A stretch of 35,007 bases of DNA, from positions 1 through 35,007 of the forward strand of contig CAMXAU010000030.1 of assembly GCA_947179325.1 (NCBI GenBank). The letters are read 5' to 3'. Position numbers and translations under genes: made by a program. Each line of letters begins with the position of its first letter. The stretch's first letter is position 1. Shown here one piece after another: positions 1-10,077 of the stretch. The DNA comes from an uncultured Bacteroidales bacterium (GTDB lineage Bacteria; Bacteroidota; Bacteroidia; Bacteroidales; UBA932). Under the pieces are notes generated by a model that saw nothing but the letters and a program-made list of their open reading frames with translations, did no database searches and had not been told where the DNA came from.

Positions 1-610
<610 letters not shown>

Positions 611-679
611 ACCGTCCGTACCTGCGCAATGTGAGGATTTAAAAGCGCAATTTGCGACCGGATGCAAAGTTATAAAGAA

Positions 680-687
680 TAATTTTG
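680..687 (+). promoter_or_regulatory. Candidate -7 element (TAATTTTG) upstream of GH92 gene
   Basis: TAATTTTG matches the Bacteroidota sigma-ABfr -7 consensus TAnnTTTG and would give a leader of about 60 nt before the ATG at 756. The nearest upstream TTG (652-654) is 25 nt away, longer than the usual 19-21, so the promoter may need an activator such as the adjacent XylR-like protein. Confidence 0.4.
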
Positions 688-755
688 CAGAACCACATGC
701 GGCCTGTCCAGAGGTTCTGCTCTTTGGAAAGGCCTGTTGAAAAAATTGATGACAG

Positions 756-3638
756 ATGAAACGTATCCTCTATTTTGCTCTGCCTTTTGTCTTGCTGTGC
801 GGCTGTGGGCAGCAGCCGGAACCTGCTGACTTTGTCGATCCTATGATAGGGACGGGCTTCCACGGCCATACATTTCCAGGGGCAACTGTTCCTTACGGAA
901 TGGTGCAGCTCAGTCCAGACACGCGTACAGAAGGCTGGGATGCATGCTCCGGCTATCATTGTTCCGACACTTCAATCCTCGGATTTTCCCATACACATCT
1001 CAGCGGAACCGGATGCGCAGACCTTGCTGACGTGCTTTTCTATCCGGCGTCCGGTGAGTTGGATATGCATGAAGGAATGTATTCAAGACCCCCTTACAGA
1101 TTCTCCCACAAGGATGAGAAGGCTTCGTGCGGATATTATGCTGTCGACTTCACGAATGCCGGCATCACGGCTGAGCTTACTGCAACAGCCAGGACCGGTG
1201 TCCACAGATACACATTCACAGGAGAGGGGAAACGGCATGTCATTATCGACCTGATGCATTCGCTTCAGGGAGAAAATGTGGATATGAGCGACTTCCTGCA
1301 GATATCTTCAGACGAAATGTCAGGAATGCGCAGGACTCAGGGATGGGTGCCTGACCATTATGTCTTTTTCTCGGCAAAATTCTCAGAGAAGTTTGAAAAT
1401 GTGGAGATTATAGATGGAAAGCAGGCCTGCCTGACCTTCCCGGAGGACGTCTCCTGTCTTGTCGCTGCTGTCGGACTTTCTTCCGTCAGTGAGGAAAATG
1501 CCGCCGAAAACCGTCTGACTGAAGTTCCGGTGCTTGACTTTGATTCAGTATATGCCGGCACTCTCGCGCAGTGGAACAGGGAGCTTGGGACGATAAAAGC
1601 CAAAGGAGGCACAAAAAAGAGCCTTACGAATTTCTATACTGCGCTTTACCATACGAAAATGTGCCCGAACATAATGAATGATGTCAATGGCCAGTACAGA
1701 AGGCATGACGGGACGGTAGCCACTGTGCCTGCAGGCCGTAAATACTATTCAACATTCTCTCTTTGGGATACATGGCGTGCCTGGCATCCTCTGCAGACTA
1801 TGCTTGACACGGCATTTGTAAATGACATGGTATGGAGCATGCTGGACATGTATGACCATAGCGGCGAGCTTCCGATATGGCCTTTGGCCTCCGGTGAGAC
1901 GGGGACAATGATCGGCTATCATTCGGCTTCGGTTATTTCAGACGCCTATATGAAGGGCATAAGAGGCTATGACGCTGCCCATGCGCTTGAGGCCATGGCT
2001 CATTCCTCCAATATAAACGGTAAAGGTTCAACACTTTATGCTGAATATGGCTATGTGCCTGCAAATGTGAGGGCCGAGTCTGTTGCCCTTACTCTCGAAT
2101 ATGCGTATGACGACTGGACCATCTCGCGTATGGCTGAGGCCATGGGAAAGGATGAAATCGCAGCGGAGTACCGCAGGCGTGCGGAAAACTATATGAATGT
2201 ATTTGACGGAAACACAAGGTTTTTCCGTGGGCATCATGACAACGGGATGTGGACGGAGCCTTTCGACACATATGCCGTAGGACGTGACTATACGGAGGCT
2301 ACGCCATGGCATTACCGCTTTGCCGTTCCGCATGATGTCAAGGGAATGGAACAGCTTTTCGGCGGCAGGGAAAATTTCGTCAAGGCTCTTGATGACCTGT
2401 TTACCATAGAGTCAGACCCGTCTGCGATAGACCTGGAGGATGTCACCGGGTTTATGGGACAGTATGCACACGGAAATGAGCCGAGCCACCACATGGCCTG
2501 GCTGTACAGCTGGTGCGGGATGCCGTGGAAGACACAGGAACTGACGCGCAGGCTTCTTGACGTGATGTATGATGCTTCCCCTGAGGGCATAATAGGAAAT
2601 GAGGACTGCGGACAGATGTCTGCATGGTATATCTTCGCGTCCATCGGCTTCTATCCGGTCTGCCCTGGTTCGGGACAGTTCGTCCTGACAGCTCCGCAGT
2701 TCAGTGAGGTGACTTTAAGGCTTGCGGACGGAAAGACCCTTTACGTAAAGGCTGACAAGCCGAAGAAGACATATGTGAAGTCTGTCACTTTCAACGGAGA
2801 AAAGGTCGATTCCAACTATATTGAATACGAAAAGCTGATGCAGGGCGGTATGCTGGAATTTGAGATGTCCTCCGCTCCTATCCATGAAAGGGGAACTTCG
2901 CCACAGGCGCAGCCTTATTCGATGACGGACAAAGATTTTGTGTCTGTACCATATACGGATTCCGGGCTGAATCTTTTTGTAGGAAGCGTGGAGGTGAGGC
3001 TGTATACGAATACTGAAGGTGCGGAAATACGCTATACTCTTGACGGCAGTGAGCCTGGCCCTGAGTCGGAACTGTACTTGGAGCCTTTCATTCTGGACTG
3101 TTCTGCAGTTATAAAGGCAAAGGCCTTCATGGACGGGATGGAGGACAGCAGGACGGTTGTCTTCAATGCCGAGAAGGCCGTGTTCCTTCCAGCAGTGCCG
3201 TCGGGCCGTGTTGTCCCGGGAGTCTCATATACATATCATAGGGGAGTGTTTTCTGCTGTGGCTGCGATAAAGTCAGCTCCGGTGGCTTTCAGAGGGGCTA
3301 TGCCTTGCCCGTCAATTGCCGATGCACCTGACGAGGACCATTACGGATATGTTTTCACGGGATTCATTGATGTTCCGGAGAAAGCTGTATGGGAATTCAT
3401 GACAAAGAGCGATGACGGCAGTGTCCTGTATATAGACGGGCACAGGGTGGTGAATAATGACGGTTCCCATGCCGCAATTGCCGCGACAGGGCGCATTGCG
3501 CTGGACAAGGGCATGCACAGATTTGAACTGCTGTATTTTGAGGACTATGAGGGACAGGACCTTGCGTGGGGATGGAGACGGACCGGAGAACCGGAGTTCT
3601 GCACTGTTCCTGATGACAGGCTGTTCCGTTCGTTGTAA
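756..3638 (+). CDS. GH92 alpha-mannosidase lipoprotein with C-terminal Fn3-associated-like and PA14-like domains
   Basis: A 960-residue secreted exo-alpha-mannosidase of glycoside hydrolase family 92, a calcium-dependent family acting on N-glycan and yeast mannan mannosides. The N-terminus is a lipoprotein signal with lipobox LCGC (Cys17). Family hallmarks are the N-terminal GTGFHGHTFPGATVPYGMVQ stretch (about residue 33), SGELPIWPL, HGNEPSHH (Glu575) and NEDCGQMSAWY (Glu616). The usual GH92 core ends near residue 715. After it come a short chitobiase/Fn3-associated-like module (about 745-810, IRYTLDGSEP) and a PA14-like domain (about 820-955, YGYVFTGFIDVPEKAVWEF, DDGSVLYIDG), which may bind glycan or surface. 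It heads a co-directional run of hydrolases. Family assignment is secure; linkage specificity (alpha-1,2, 1,3 or 1,6, or Man-1-P-6-Man) cannot be read from sequence. Confidence 0.95.
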   Translation: MKRILYFALPFVLLCGCGQQPEPADFVDPMIGTGFHGHTFPGATVPYGMVQLSPDTRTEGWDACSGYHCSDTSILGFSHTHLSGTGCADLADVLFYPASGELDMHEGMYSRPPYRFSHKDEKASCGYYAVDFTNAGITAELTATARTGVHRYTFTGEGKRHVIIDLMHSLQGENVDMSDFLQISSDEMSGMRRTQGWVPDHYVFFSAKFSEKFENVEIIDGKQACLTFPEDVSCLVAAVGLSSVSEENAAENRLTEVPVLDFDSVYAGTLAQWNRELGTIKAKGGTKKSLTNFYTALYHTKMCPNIMNDVNGQYRRHDGTVATVPAGRKYYSTFSLWDTWRAWHPLQTMLDTAFVNDMVWSMLDMYDHSGELPIWPLASGETGTMIGYHSASVISDAYMKGIRGYDAAHALEAMAHSSNINGKGSTLYAEYGYVPANVRAESVALTLEYAYDDWTISRMAEAMGKDEIAAEYRRRAENYMNVFDGNTRFFRGHHDNGMWTEPFDTYAVGRDYTEATPWHYRFAVPHDVKGMEQLFGGRENFVKALDDLFTIESDPSAIDLEDVTGFMGQYAHGNEPSHHMAWLYSWCGMPWKTQELTRRLLDVMYDASPEGIIGNEDCGQMSAWYIFASIGFYPVCPGSGQFVLTAPQFSEVTLRLADGKTLYVKADKPKKTYVKSVTFNGEKVDSNYIEYEKLMQGGMLEFEMSSAPIHERGTSPQAQPYSMTDKDFVSVPYTDSGLNLFVGSVEVRLYTNTEGAEIRYTLDGSEPGPESELYLEPFILDCSAVIKAKAFMDGMEDSRTVVFNAEKAVFLPAVPSGRVVPGVSYTYHRGVFSAVAAIKSAPVAFRGAMPCPSIADAPDEDHYGYVFTGFIDVPEKAVWEFMTKSDDGSVLYIDGHRVVNNDGSHAAIAATGRIALDKGMHRFELLYFEDYEGQDLAWGWRRTGEPEFCTVPDDRLFRSL

Positions 3639-3747
3639 TCCGGTGCTGAGCCTGGGGCAGGGTCTGGTTCAGAGCTGCCGTGGCCTTGCCGTGAAGGATT
3701 CCTGCATTTCTGTTTTCATATGGATCTATAACAAATAAAACAATAAC

Positions 3748-5691
3748 ATGAAACCTGGTTATATCGCATTTATGAGTGCTGCAGCCGCATTGGCAATCTC
3801 ATTTTCCGCCGCGGCGCAGTCACCGATGATGATTCATTCACACAATGACTATACGAGGGAAGTTCCTTTCTATGAGGCCTATTCCCAGAAAGTATCTTCG
3901 ATAGAGGCGGATGTCTTCCTCAAGGGCGGACGTCTGCTTGTCGGACATGAACTTGAGGACCTGTCTCCCGAAATGAGTTTTGAGCGCATGTATCTCCAGC
4001 CGATAGTGTCGCTGTATAAGCTCAATGGAGGGCGCGCGTGGAAAGGCTCTGATGACATTCTTCAGCTGATGGTTGAGATAAAGTCGGAGACGGCCCCGGC
4101 AATGAAAGCCCTGGTGTCCATGCTGAGGAAATATCCGGAAGTCTTCAATCCTGCTGTGAACCCATATGCGGTAAGGACTGTCATTACAGGCAATGTCCCG
4201 TCTCCGGAGGAGTTTGAAGGATATCCGGAATATATCAGTTTTGACGGTGCAGTCGACGCAGCATACACTCCGGAGCAGCTCTCCCGCGTTGCGTTGTTCA
4301 GCACGAATTTCAGGGCATATTCTTCATGGAACGGCAAGGGGGCGATACTTCCGGCCGAGTATGAGACACTTATGAGGGTGATAGAGCATGCGCATGAGTG
4401 CGGAAAGCCGATACGTTTCTGGAATGCCCCGGAGGGAACGACAGTGTATTATACCTTCCTCAATATGGGCATTGACTATATGAACACCGACAGTCCGGCA
4501 GTGTGTGCAGCTTTCTATTCCGATTTCGGCAACAAGAATTTCTGCATAGGAGACCATATCACGACCTCTGCCGGCGGAGTCACCGGGACAAAGAAACTGG
4601 ACAAGACGACAAGGAATTTCAGCGGCTTCAGGGACGAGAAGATGGTCCTTTCGAAAAATATAGACGTCTATGTCCCTTCTTATGAAAGCGATGCTTCAGG
4701 AAATCATGTGAAGAATGTGATTTTCCTTATCGGTGACGGAATGGGACTGAACCAGATAACGGCAGGAGCGTATGCAAACCGCGGACTCTCTCTCCTCAAT
4801 ATGAGATATATGGGGCTGCAGATCAACCAGGCTGCTGATTCGTTCACGACTGACTCGGCGGCAGGAGGAAGTGCCTTGGCCACCGGCAAGGCTCATAACA
4901 ACAGGCATATCTCAATGTCTCCGGACGGAGTTGTATATCCGTCTCTTTCGGATTTCTTCTCCGGAATGGGCAAGACTATAGGGGTGGTTTCCCTTGGCAA
5001 TATCGTGGATGCGACTCCGGCTGCATTCTATGGCCATTGCACTGAAAGAGACAGTTCCGATGTCCTTACCCGTTATCTGCTCGACGGAAAGGTGGATGTG
5101 CTCTGCGGCAGCGGAATAGACCAGTTTGAGAAGCGCGGTGACGGGCTGGATATCATAGATATGCTTTCAGAGCAGTACCGCTTTATACGTCATGCAGATG
5201 GAATCGCTGCAGGCAAAGGAAAGGTCATCTGCATAGATGAAAGGATGGGGGAGGCTGCGGAAGAGTCCAATCTCGGCCTGCTTGCGGATGTGACACGTTC
5301 TTCGATTGCAAAACTGCAGGAACTTGGCGACAAGGGATTTTTCCTGATGGTTGAGGGGGCAAAGATTGACTATGCCGGCCATTCACGCTGCCTTCCCGGC
5401 TCTGTGATAGAGATGCTCAGCTTTGACATGGCTGTGGCTGAGGCACTCAAGTTTGCCGATGAGAACGGGGAAACGCTTGTGGTTGTTACGGCTGACCATG
5501 AGACCGGAGGCCTGAGCATTGTTGACGGTGACGAAAAGACGGGGCGCATTCTCGGAGTGTATATAAGCGACGACCATACTCCGGCCATGCTTCCTGTGTT
5601 TGCTTACGGCCCTGGGGCGGACAGGTTTATCGGGGTGTATAAGAATACGGAAATACCTGAGCGCATCAAGGCTCTTGCAGAGCAGTATTGA
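3748..5691 (+). CDS. Fusion of PLC-like phosphodiesterase (AIM6-like) and alkaline phosphatase
   Basis: A 647-residue secreted protein with a signal peptide (cleavage near AAAQ, about residue 23). Residues ~27-265 resemble the PI-PLC/GDPD-superfamily domain of AIM6-like proteins: HSHNDY (His30, His32, Asn33, Asp34), IEADVFL (Glu53, Asp55), LLVGHE (His67) and a VEIKS strand. Residues ~322-647 form an alkaline phosphatase domain: FLIGDGMG with metal ligand Asp330, nucleophile Ser370 in TTDSAAGG, a VEGAKIDYAGHS segment, and VVVTADHETGG near the C-terminus. Such a protein could first cut a phosphodiester and then remove the remaining phosphomonoester. It lies between the GH92 and GH63-like genes (109 and 39 bp gaps), so a phosphorylated glycan substrate is a reasonable inference. 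The N-terminal call is by motif only and less certain than the phosphatase call. Confidence 0.88.
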   Translation: MKPGYIAFMSAAAALAISFSAAAQSPMMIHSHNDYTREVPFYEAYSQKVSSIEADVFLKGGRLLVGHELEDLSPEMSFERMYLQPIVSLYKLNGGRAWKGSDDILQLMVEIKSETAPAMKALVSMLRKYPEVFNPAVNPYAVRTVITGNVPSPEEFEGYPEYISFDGAVDAAYTPEQLSRVALFSTNFRAYSSWNGKGAILPAEYETLMRVIEHAHECGKPIRFWNAPEGTTVYYTFLNMGIDYMNTDSPAVCAAFYSDFGNKNFCIGDHITTSAGGVTGTKKLDKTTRNFSGFRDEKMVLSKNIDVYVPSYESDASGNHVKNVIFLIGDGMGLNQITAGAYANRGLSLLNMRYMGLQINQAADSFTTDSAAGGSALATGKAHNNRHISMSPDGVVYPSLSDFFSGMGKTIGVVSLGNIVDATPAAFYGHCTERDSSDVLTRYLLDGKVDVLCGSGIDQFEKRGDGLDIIDMLSEQYRFIRHADGIAAGKGKVICIDERMGEAAEESNLGLLADVTRSSIAKLQELGDKGFFLMVEGAKIDYAGHSRCLPGSVIEMLSFDMAVAEALKFADENGETLVVVTADHETGGLSIVDGDEKTGRILGVYISDDHTPAMLPVFAYGPGADRFIGVYKNTEIPERIKALAEQY

Positions 5692-5730
5692 TGAAATCCC
5701 GGCCATGCCGGAATCCAAAAGAACAATTAT

Positions 5731-7341
5731 ATGAAAATTTCAGGAAAATTAATTCTTGCATTGCCCGCCCTGGCTTTCGGGGCCGGGCTTTTTGCGCAGG
5801 ACCTCAAGTCCGGGCCTTATGAGTTGCCTTACAAGAATACATATGTAAAAGATATTTTTGTGGCGGAAAACCTGTTCCGCTCCTCCCGGCCTGAAACCGT
5901 GCAGCCCAAATCATTTGCAGAAGCCAGAAAGCTTCTGCCGTCTCCTGTATGGGCCGGGCACGAAAAAGAGATCGAAATGTACTGGCATGCCTGGAAGATT
6001 GCCGTCGGGAACATACGGCAGCCGCAGCCGGAGTCAGGCTTCACGTCCCCGTATCTTGATGTGGCCTACAACGGAAATATATTCATGTGGGACTCCTCGT
6101 TCATGATGCTGTTTGCAAGATACGGCTACAGGTTCTTCCCGTTCCAGGGCACTCTGGACAATTTTTATGCAAAGCAGCATCCGGACGGCTTCATCTGCCG
6201 CGAAATAAGGGCGGACGGCTCGGACTGCTTTGAACGCTATGACCCGACCTCGACCGGGCCGAATCTTCTTCCGTGGGTGGAATTGACATATTACCGCCAG
6301 TTCGGTGACATAGACAGGCTTCACCGTGTGTTCCCTGCCTTGTGCGCATATGCCCACTGGTGGAAGCTCAACCGTACATGGCCGGACGGCACATACTGGT
6401 CAAGCGGCTGGGGAACCGGAATGGACAATATGCCGAGGGTGAAGGATGGCTATAACCCGATATATTCGCACGGGCACATGGTCTGGCTTGACACGAACCT
6501 GCAGCAGATGCTTGTGGATGAATGCCTCCTTCAGATCGGTTTCTATATCGAGCGCTGGCAGGAGATAGAGGATATGGAGGATGAGATGAAGTATCTCAGG
6601 AGCTACATGAATGAGAACATGTGGAATGACGAGACGGGCTTCCTGCATGACCGTTATGCGGACGGTTCGCTTTGCAGCACCAAGGGCATCGGCGCGTATT
6701 GGGCTTTGCAGACTGATGTGCTTGACCGTGAGCGGCTTGACAGGCTTGTGGCGCATCTTTCGGATACTCTTGAATTTATGCGCCCTCATATGGTGCCTTC
6801 GCTTTCTGCTGACCATCCCAAATACAATCCGCTCGGCCGCTACTGGCAGGGAGGCGTGTGGCCTGGGACAAATTACATGGTCATAGACGGGCTTTGGAAG
6901 AAGGGGTATCTTGACTGTGCGCGCAGAATTGCTGAGAACCATTACAGGGCGGTGCTCGAGGTCTGGAAGAAGACCGGCACGTTCTGGGAATACTATGCTC
7001 CGGAGAAGATTGAGCCAGGATTTATGGCCAGAAAGGATTTTGTCGGCTGGGCCGGACTGCCTCCTATTGCGGTCTTCATTGAGTATATGTTGGGAATCAA
7101 GTCTGACTGGTCTGAGGGAAAGGTGGAATGGGATATCCATAATCTTGAGGAGCACGGCATCGCGAATTATCCTTTCGGTCCGGACGGGGTGCTCGGTCTG
7201 ACGGTGCGGAAACGCTCCTCCGCATCCCAGAAGCCTGTGGTGTCAGTGGAGACAAATGTGCCTTTTGACCTTGTCGTAAGATGGGGAGACGGACAGATGA
7301 AGACTGTGCATGTCGGGAAATCCGGCGTGGTACAGCTGTAG
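5731..7341 (+). CDS. GH63-like secreted glycosidase (clan GH-G (alpha/alpha)6 barrel)
   Basis: A 536-residue protein with a signal peptide (cleavage near LFAQ, residue 23). The body matches the trehalase/GH63/mannosylglycerate-hydrolase-like (alpha/alpha)6 barrel: NIFMWDSSFMMLFARYGYR (about residue 116), SSGWGTGMDNMPR, YWQGGVWPGTNY and TGTFWEYYAPE. By analogy with E. coli YgjK, Asp232 in GMDNMPR is the likely general acid and Glu420 in FWEYY the likely base. GH63 members mostly remove alpha-glucosyl residues from glycans, and relatives act on mannosyl- or glucosylglycerate, so the exact substrate is open. It follows the phosphatase fusion by 39 bp, with a small CCGGC/GCCGG hairpin in the gap, and is probably co-transcribed with its neighbours. 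Confidence 0.85.
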   Translation: MKISGKLILALPALAFGAGLFAQDLKSGPYELPYKNTYVKDIFVAENLFRSSRPETVQPKSFAEARKLLPSPVWAGHEKEIEMYWHAWKIAVGNIRQPQPESGFTSPYLDVAYNGNIFMWDSSFMMLFARYGYRFFPFQGTLDNFYAKQHPDGFICREIRADGSDCFERYDPTSTGPNLLPWVELTYYRQFGDIDRLHRVFPALCAYAHWWKLNRTWPDGTYWSSGWGTGMDNMPRVKDGYNPIYSHGHMVWLDTNLQQMLVDECLLQIGFYIERWQEIEDMEDEMKYLRSYMNENMWNDETGFLHDRYADGSLCSTKGIGAYWALQTDVLDRERLDRLVAHLSDTLEFMRPHMVPSLSADHPKYNPLGRYWQGGVWPGTNYMVIDGLWKKGYLDCARRIAENHYRAVLEVWKKTGTFWEYYAPEKIEPGFMARKDFVGWAGLPPIAVFIEYMLGIKSDWSEGKVEWDIHNLEEHGIANYPFGPDGVLGLTVRKRSSASQKPVVSVETNVPFDLVVRWGDGQMKTVHVGKSGVVQL

Positions 7342-7404
7342 ATTGTGCTCCGGGAGGTTATTTTTTGTAATTTTACAGGATAGACTAACGTTAATAACAC
7401 AAAG

Positions 7405-8403
7405 ATGAGACAGATTGTAATATTTATGGCGGCATTGGCGGTCTCGGCTGTGACATTGTCTGCCCGGGACCTGCAGTTCAGGAAGGACAGGTCTTTCAGG
7501 ATTGCCCAGTTTACGGATATGCATCTTAACGCATCCACTCCGTATAAGGAGGGGCAGGCAGACAAGACATTTGCACGTCTGAGCCGTGTTGTGAATGAAG
7601 AAAAACCTGATGTGCTGATGTTCACGGGGGATATAGTCACTGGGAAACCGGCCTTGGGCATGTGGAACAGGCTTATTGATTCGCTCAATGTCTATAAGAT
7701 TCCGTTCTGTGTCATGTTCGGTAACCATGATGCGGAACAGGAATTGACACGGCAGCAGATTGCGCAGATTGTCACAGGTTCTCCATACAGTCTCAACACT
7801 CTCAATTCTGACGGGGAACTGGATGACGTGGAATTGCCTGTAATGTCTTCAAAGGCCGTCAAGGGCCCTCAGGCATTGCTGTATTGCATGGATTCGCATG
7901 ACTATGCCACAATCGAAGGGCTTGACGGTTACGGATGGTTCACTTATGACCAGGTCGCGTGGATACGGGACCGGTGCAATGCACGGACTTCTGCAAACGG
8001 AGGAAAACCTGTGCCGTCTCTCGCATTTTTCCATATCTGCCTGCAGGAATATGAGACAGCATGGAAGAACCGGAGCAACAGCCATATAGGGCGGGCTGCG
8101 GAAAGTGAATGTCCGGGAGTCCTGAATACCGGGATGTACTCGGCCATGGTTGAGGGCGGAAGCGTGATGGGATGCTTTGTGGGGCATGACCATGATATAG
8201 ACTATGTTGTAGCGCAGTATGGCATTGCACTCGGCTACGGAAGATATTCCGGTGATGATACTGTCTATAATAATCTGCGCCCGGGCGTGCGCATGATTGT
8301 CCTTAGGGAAGGTCTCCGGGAATTTGAGTCATGGATTGTTGAGGACGACGGGAGGATTGTCGACCATATTGATTTCAACGGGAAGATCACTAAACACAAA
8401 TAG
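7405..8403 (+). CDS. Secreted calcineurin-like metallophosphoesterase (Dcr2/PAP29-like)
   Basis: A 332-residue enzyme with a signal peptide (cleavage near LSA-RD, residue 20). The two-metal motifs are visible: FTDMH (Asp38, His40), FTGDI (Asp76), FGNHDAEQE (Asn107, His108), and later histidines in FFHICLQEYE and CFVGHDHDID. The layout resembles the Dcr2/purple-acid-phosphatase-29-like branch, which hydrolyses phosphomonoesters or diesters. It lies 63 bp after the GH63-like gene and only 3 bp before the GH20 gene, so it is almost certainly translated from the same transcript and likely removes phosphate from the same glycan substrate. The substrate itself is an inference. Confidence 0.9.
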   Translation: MRQIVIFMAALAVSAVTLSARDLQFRKDRSFRIAQFTDMHLNASTPYKEGQADKTFARLSRVVNEEKPDVLMFTGDIVTGKPALGMWNRLIDSLNVYKIPFCVMFGNHDAEQELTRQQIAQIVTGSPYSLNTLNSDGELDDVELPVMSSKAVKGPQALLYCMDSHDYATIEGLDGYGWFTYDQVAWIRDRCNARTSANGGKPVPSLAFFHICLQEYETAWKNRSNSHIGRAAESECPGVLNTGMYSAMVEGGSVMGCFVGHDHDIDYVVAQYGIALGYGRYSGDDTVYNNLRPGVRMIVLREGLREFESWIVEDDGRIVDHIDFNGKITKHK

Positions 8404-8406
8404 TAT

Positions 8407-10077
8407 ATGAACTGTCTTGGAGGTATTCGTGCGGCTGCATTATGTGCAGCCGCTGCCGTATTGGCCATGGTGTCATGCACAGGAGATGTGCAGAGTCCTG
8501 GGATTGTCCCTCTGCCATGCAGTGTCGCTGCTGGTGAAGGGGAGTTCTGTCTTTCTGCCGATGTGCCGGTATATGTCTGTCCTGACACACGGGAGATGAG
8601 GTGTGCTGCTGATGAACTGAAGGAACTTATGGAGCGTGTGTTCGGCACGGAGTCGTGTCCCGGGTTCATTTTCTGCGGCAGCCTGGATGAGGTTGCGCAT
8701 CCTGCTGTCACGATGGTATTGTCAGACAGGATGCCGGCTTCGTCATACAGTCTGGAGGTGTCGGAGGACGGGGTGGCTGTCGAGGGTGGCGATGCGGCCG
8801 GTGTCTTCTATGCCGTGCAGACCTTGAGGCAGCTTATTCCTGCAGAAGTCCAGGGCTTTTCCGGAAGTGTCCCCGCTGTCCCTTTGCAGGCTGTGTCGGT
8901 AGAGGATTCGCCTGCATTTGAATACAGGGGAGTCATGCTTGATGCCGCGAGGCATTTCTTTTCTGTGGACGAGGTCAAGACTCTGCTTGACATAATGGCA
9001 ATCCACAAGATGAATGTATTCCATTGGCATTTGACTGATGACCAGGGCTGGAGGATTGAGATAGATTCTTTCCCGGAGCTTACACGTATAGGCTCTGTGC
9101 GGAAGAGGACCATTGTCGGCAAGGATCCTGGAGGGGAATATGACGAGACGACGCAGTATGACGGGACTCCGCATTCCGGATATTATACGAAAGATGATGT
9201 GCGTGAGATTGTAGAGTATGCCGCGGGGCGGTTCATAACCGTGGTCCCGGAGATAGAGTTCCCGGGGCATGCAGTAGCGGCAATTGCATCATATCCGTGG
9301 CTCGGATGCACGGGGGAACAGTTTGAGGTGCGGCAGACATGGGATATAGATGACCGTGTATTCTGCATCGGAAGGGAATCCACATTCAGCTTTTTTGAAG
9401 AAGTCCTCAGCGAGGTTGCGGAACTGTTCCCGTCTGGATATATTCATATCGGCGGTGATGAATGTCCTTCCAAAATGTGGGAGAAGTGTCCTGAATGCAG
9501 AAGGCGCATGGAGGAACTGGGGCTGGAGTCTTTCCGCCGGCTGCAGGGATACGGTACAGGACGCATCGAGAAGTTTCTCGGCAGCCTCGGCCGGAGCATC
9601 ATAGGCTGGGACGAGATTCTGGAGGCTGGGGTGTCGGATTCTGCGATAGTGATGTCATGGCGCGGATGTGACACTGGAATTGAGGCCGCAAAGAGGGGAA
9701 ACCGTGTGATAATGAGTCCGACGGAATATTCTTATTTTGACTATTACCAGTCTTCCGACATTGATGCGGAGCCGCTTGCGTGGGGCGGATACCTGCCATT
9801 GGAAAAGGTGTACAGCTTTGACCCGTACAGCGGCCTGGATGATGGCGAAAAGCCGCTGGTGCTCGGTGTACAGGCAAATCTGTGGACGGAATACATCCCG
9901 GATTTCACTCAGGCGGAGTATATGCTTCTTCCCCGCCTTGCCGCGATGTCTGAAGTGGCCTGGCACGGTCCATGCGATAAGGACTACCGCGATTTCCGGA
10001 AGCGTCTTCCGGTCCTTCTCCAGCTTTACCGCACCTACGGCTATCGTTTTTGTGAAAGCGGGCTATGTGAAATGTAA
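8407..10077 (+). CDS. GH20 beta-N-acetylhexosaminidase lipoprotein
   Basis: A 556-residue lipoprotein (lipobox MVSC, Cys24). The order is an N-terminal GH20b-like alpha/beta domain (about 30-165) followed by the GH20 catalytic barrel (from EYRGVMLDAARHFF, residue ~172). The catalytic pair Asp351-Glu352 lies in HIGGDECPSKMW; the substrate-assisted mechanism releases terminal beta-linked GlcNAc or GalNAc. Other hallmarks are HWHLTDDQGWRIEID, PEIEFPGHAVAAI and GVQANLWTEYI. There is no C-terminal F5/8 or PA14 module. It starts 3 bp after the phosphoesterase stop and is the last gene of the hydrolase run. Together with GH92 it fits degradation of N-glycans or other mannose/HexNAc glycans. Confidence 0.96.
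   Translation: MNCLGGIRAAALCAAAAVLAMVSCTGDVQSPGIVPLPCSVAAGEGEFCLSADVPVYVCPDTREMRCAADELKELMERVFGTESCPGFIFCGSLDEVAHPAVTMVLSDRMPASSYSLEVSEDGVAVEGGDAAGVFYAVQTLRQLIPAEVQGFSGSVPAVPLQAVSVEDSPAFEYRGVMLDAARHFFSVDEVKTLLDIMAIHKMNVFHWHLTDDQGWRIEIDSFPELTRIGSVRKRTIVGKDPGGEYDETTQYDGTPHSGYYTKDDVREIVEYAAGRFITVVPEIEFPGHAVAAIASYPWLGCTGEQFEVRQTWDIDDRVFCIGRESTFSFFEEVLSEVAELFPSGYIHIGGDECPSKMWEKCPECRRRMEELGLESFRRLQGYGTGRIEKFLGSLGRSIIGWDEILEAGVSDSAIVMSWRGCDTGIEAAKRGNRVIMSPTEYSYFDYYQSSDIDAEPLAWGGYLPLEKVYSFDPYSGLDDGEKPLVLGVQANLWTEYIPDFTQAEYMLLPRLAAMSEVAWHGPCDKDYRDFRKRLPVLLQLYRTYGYRFCESGLCEM

Noticed and set aside
6400..7155. 251-codon open frame on the minus strand inside the GH63-like gene
   Set aside because: It lies fully antisense to a gene with clear catalytic motifs, has no recognisable domain, and its composition (many H, R, P) is typical of a shadow frame.
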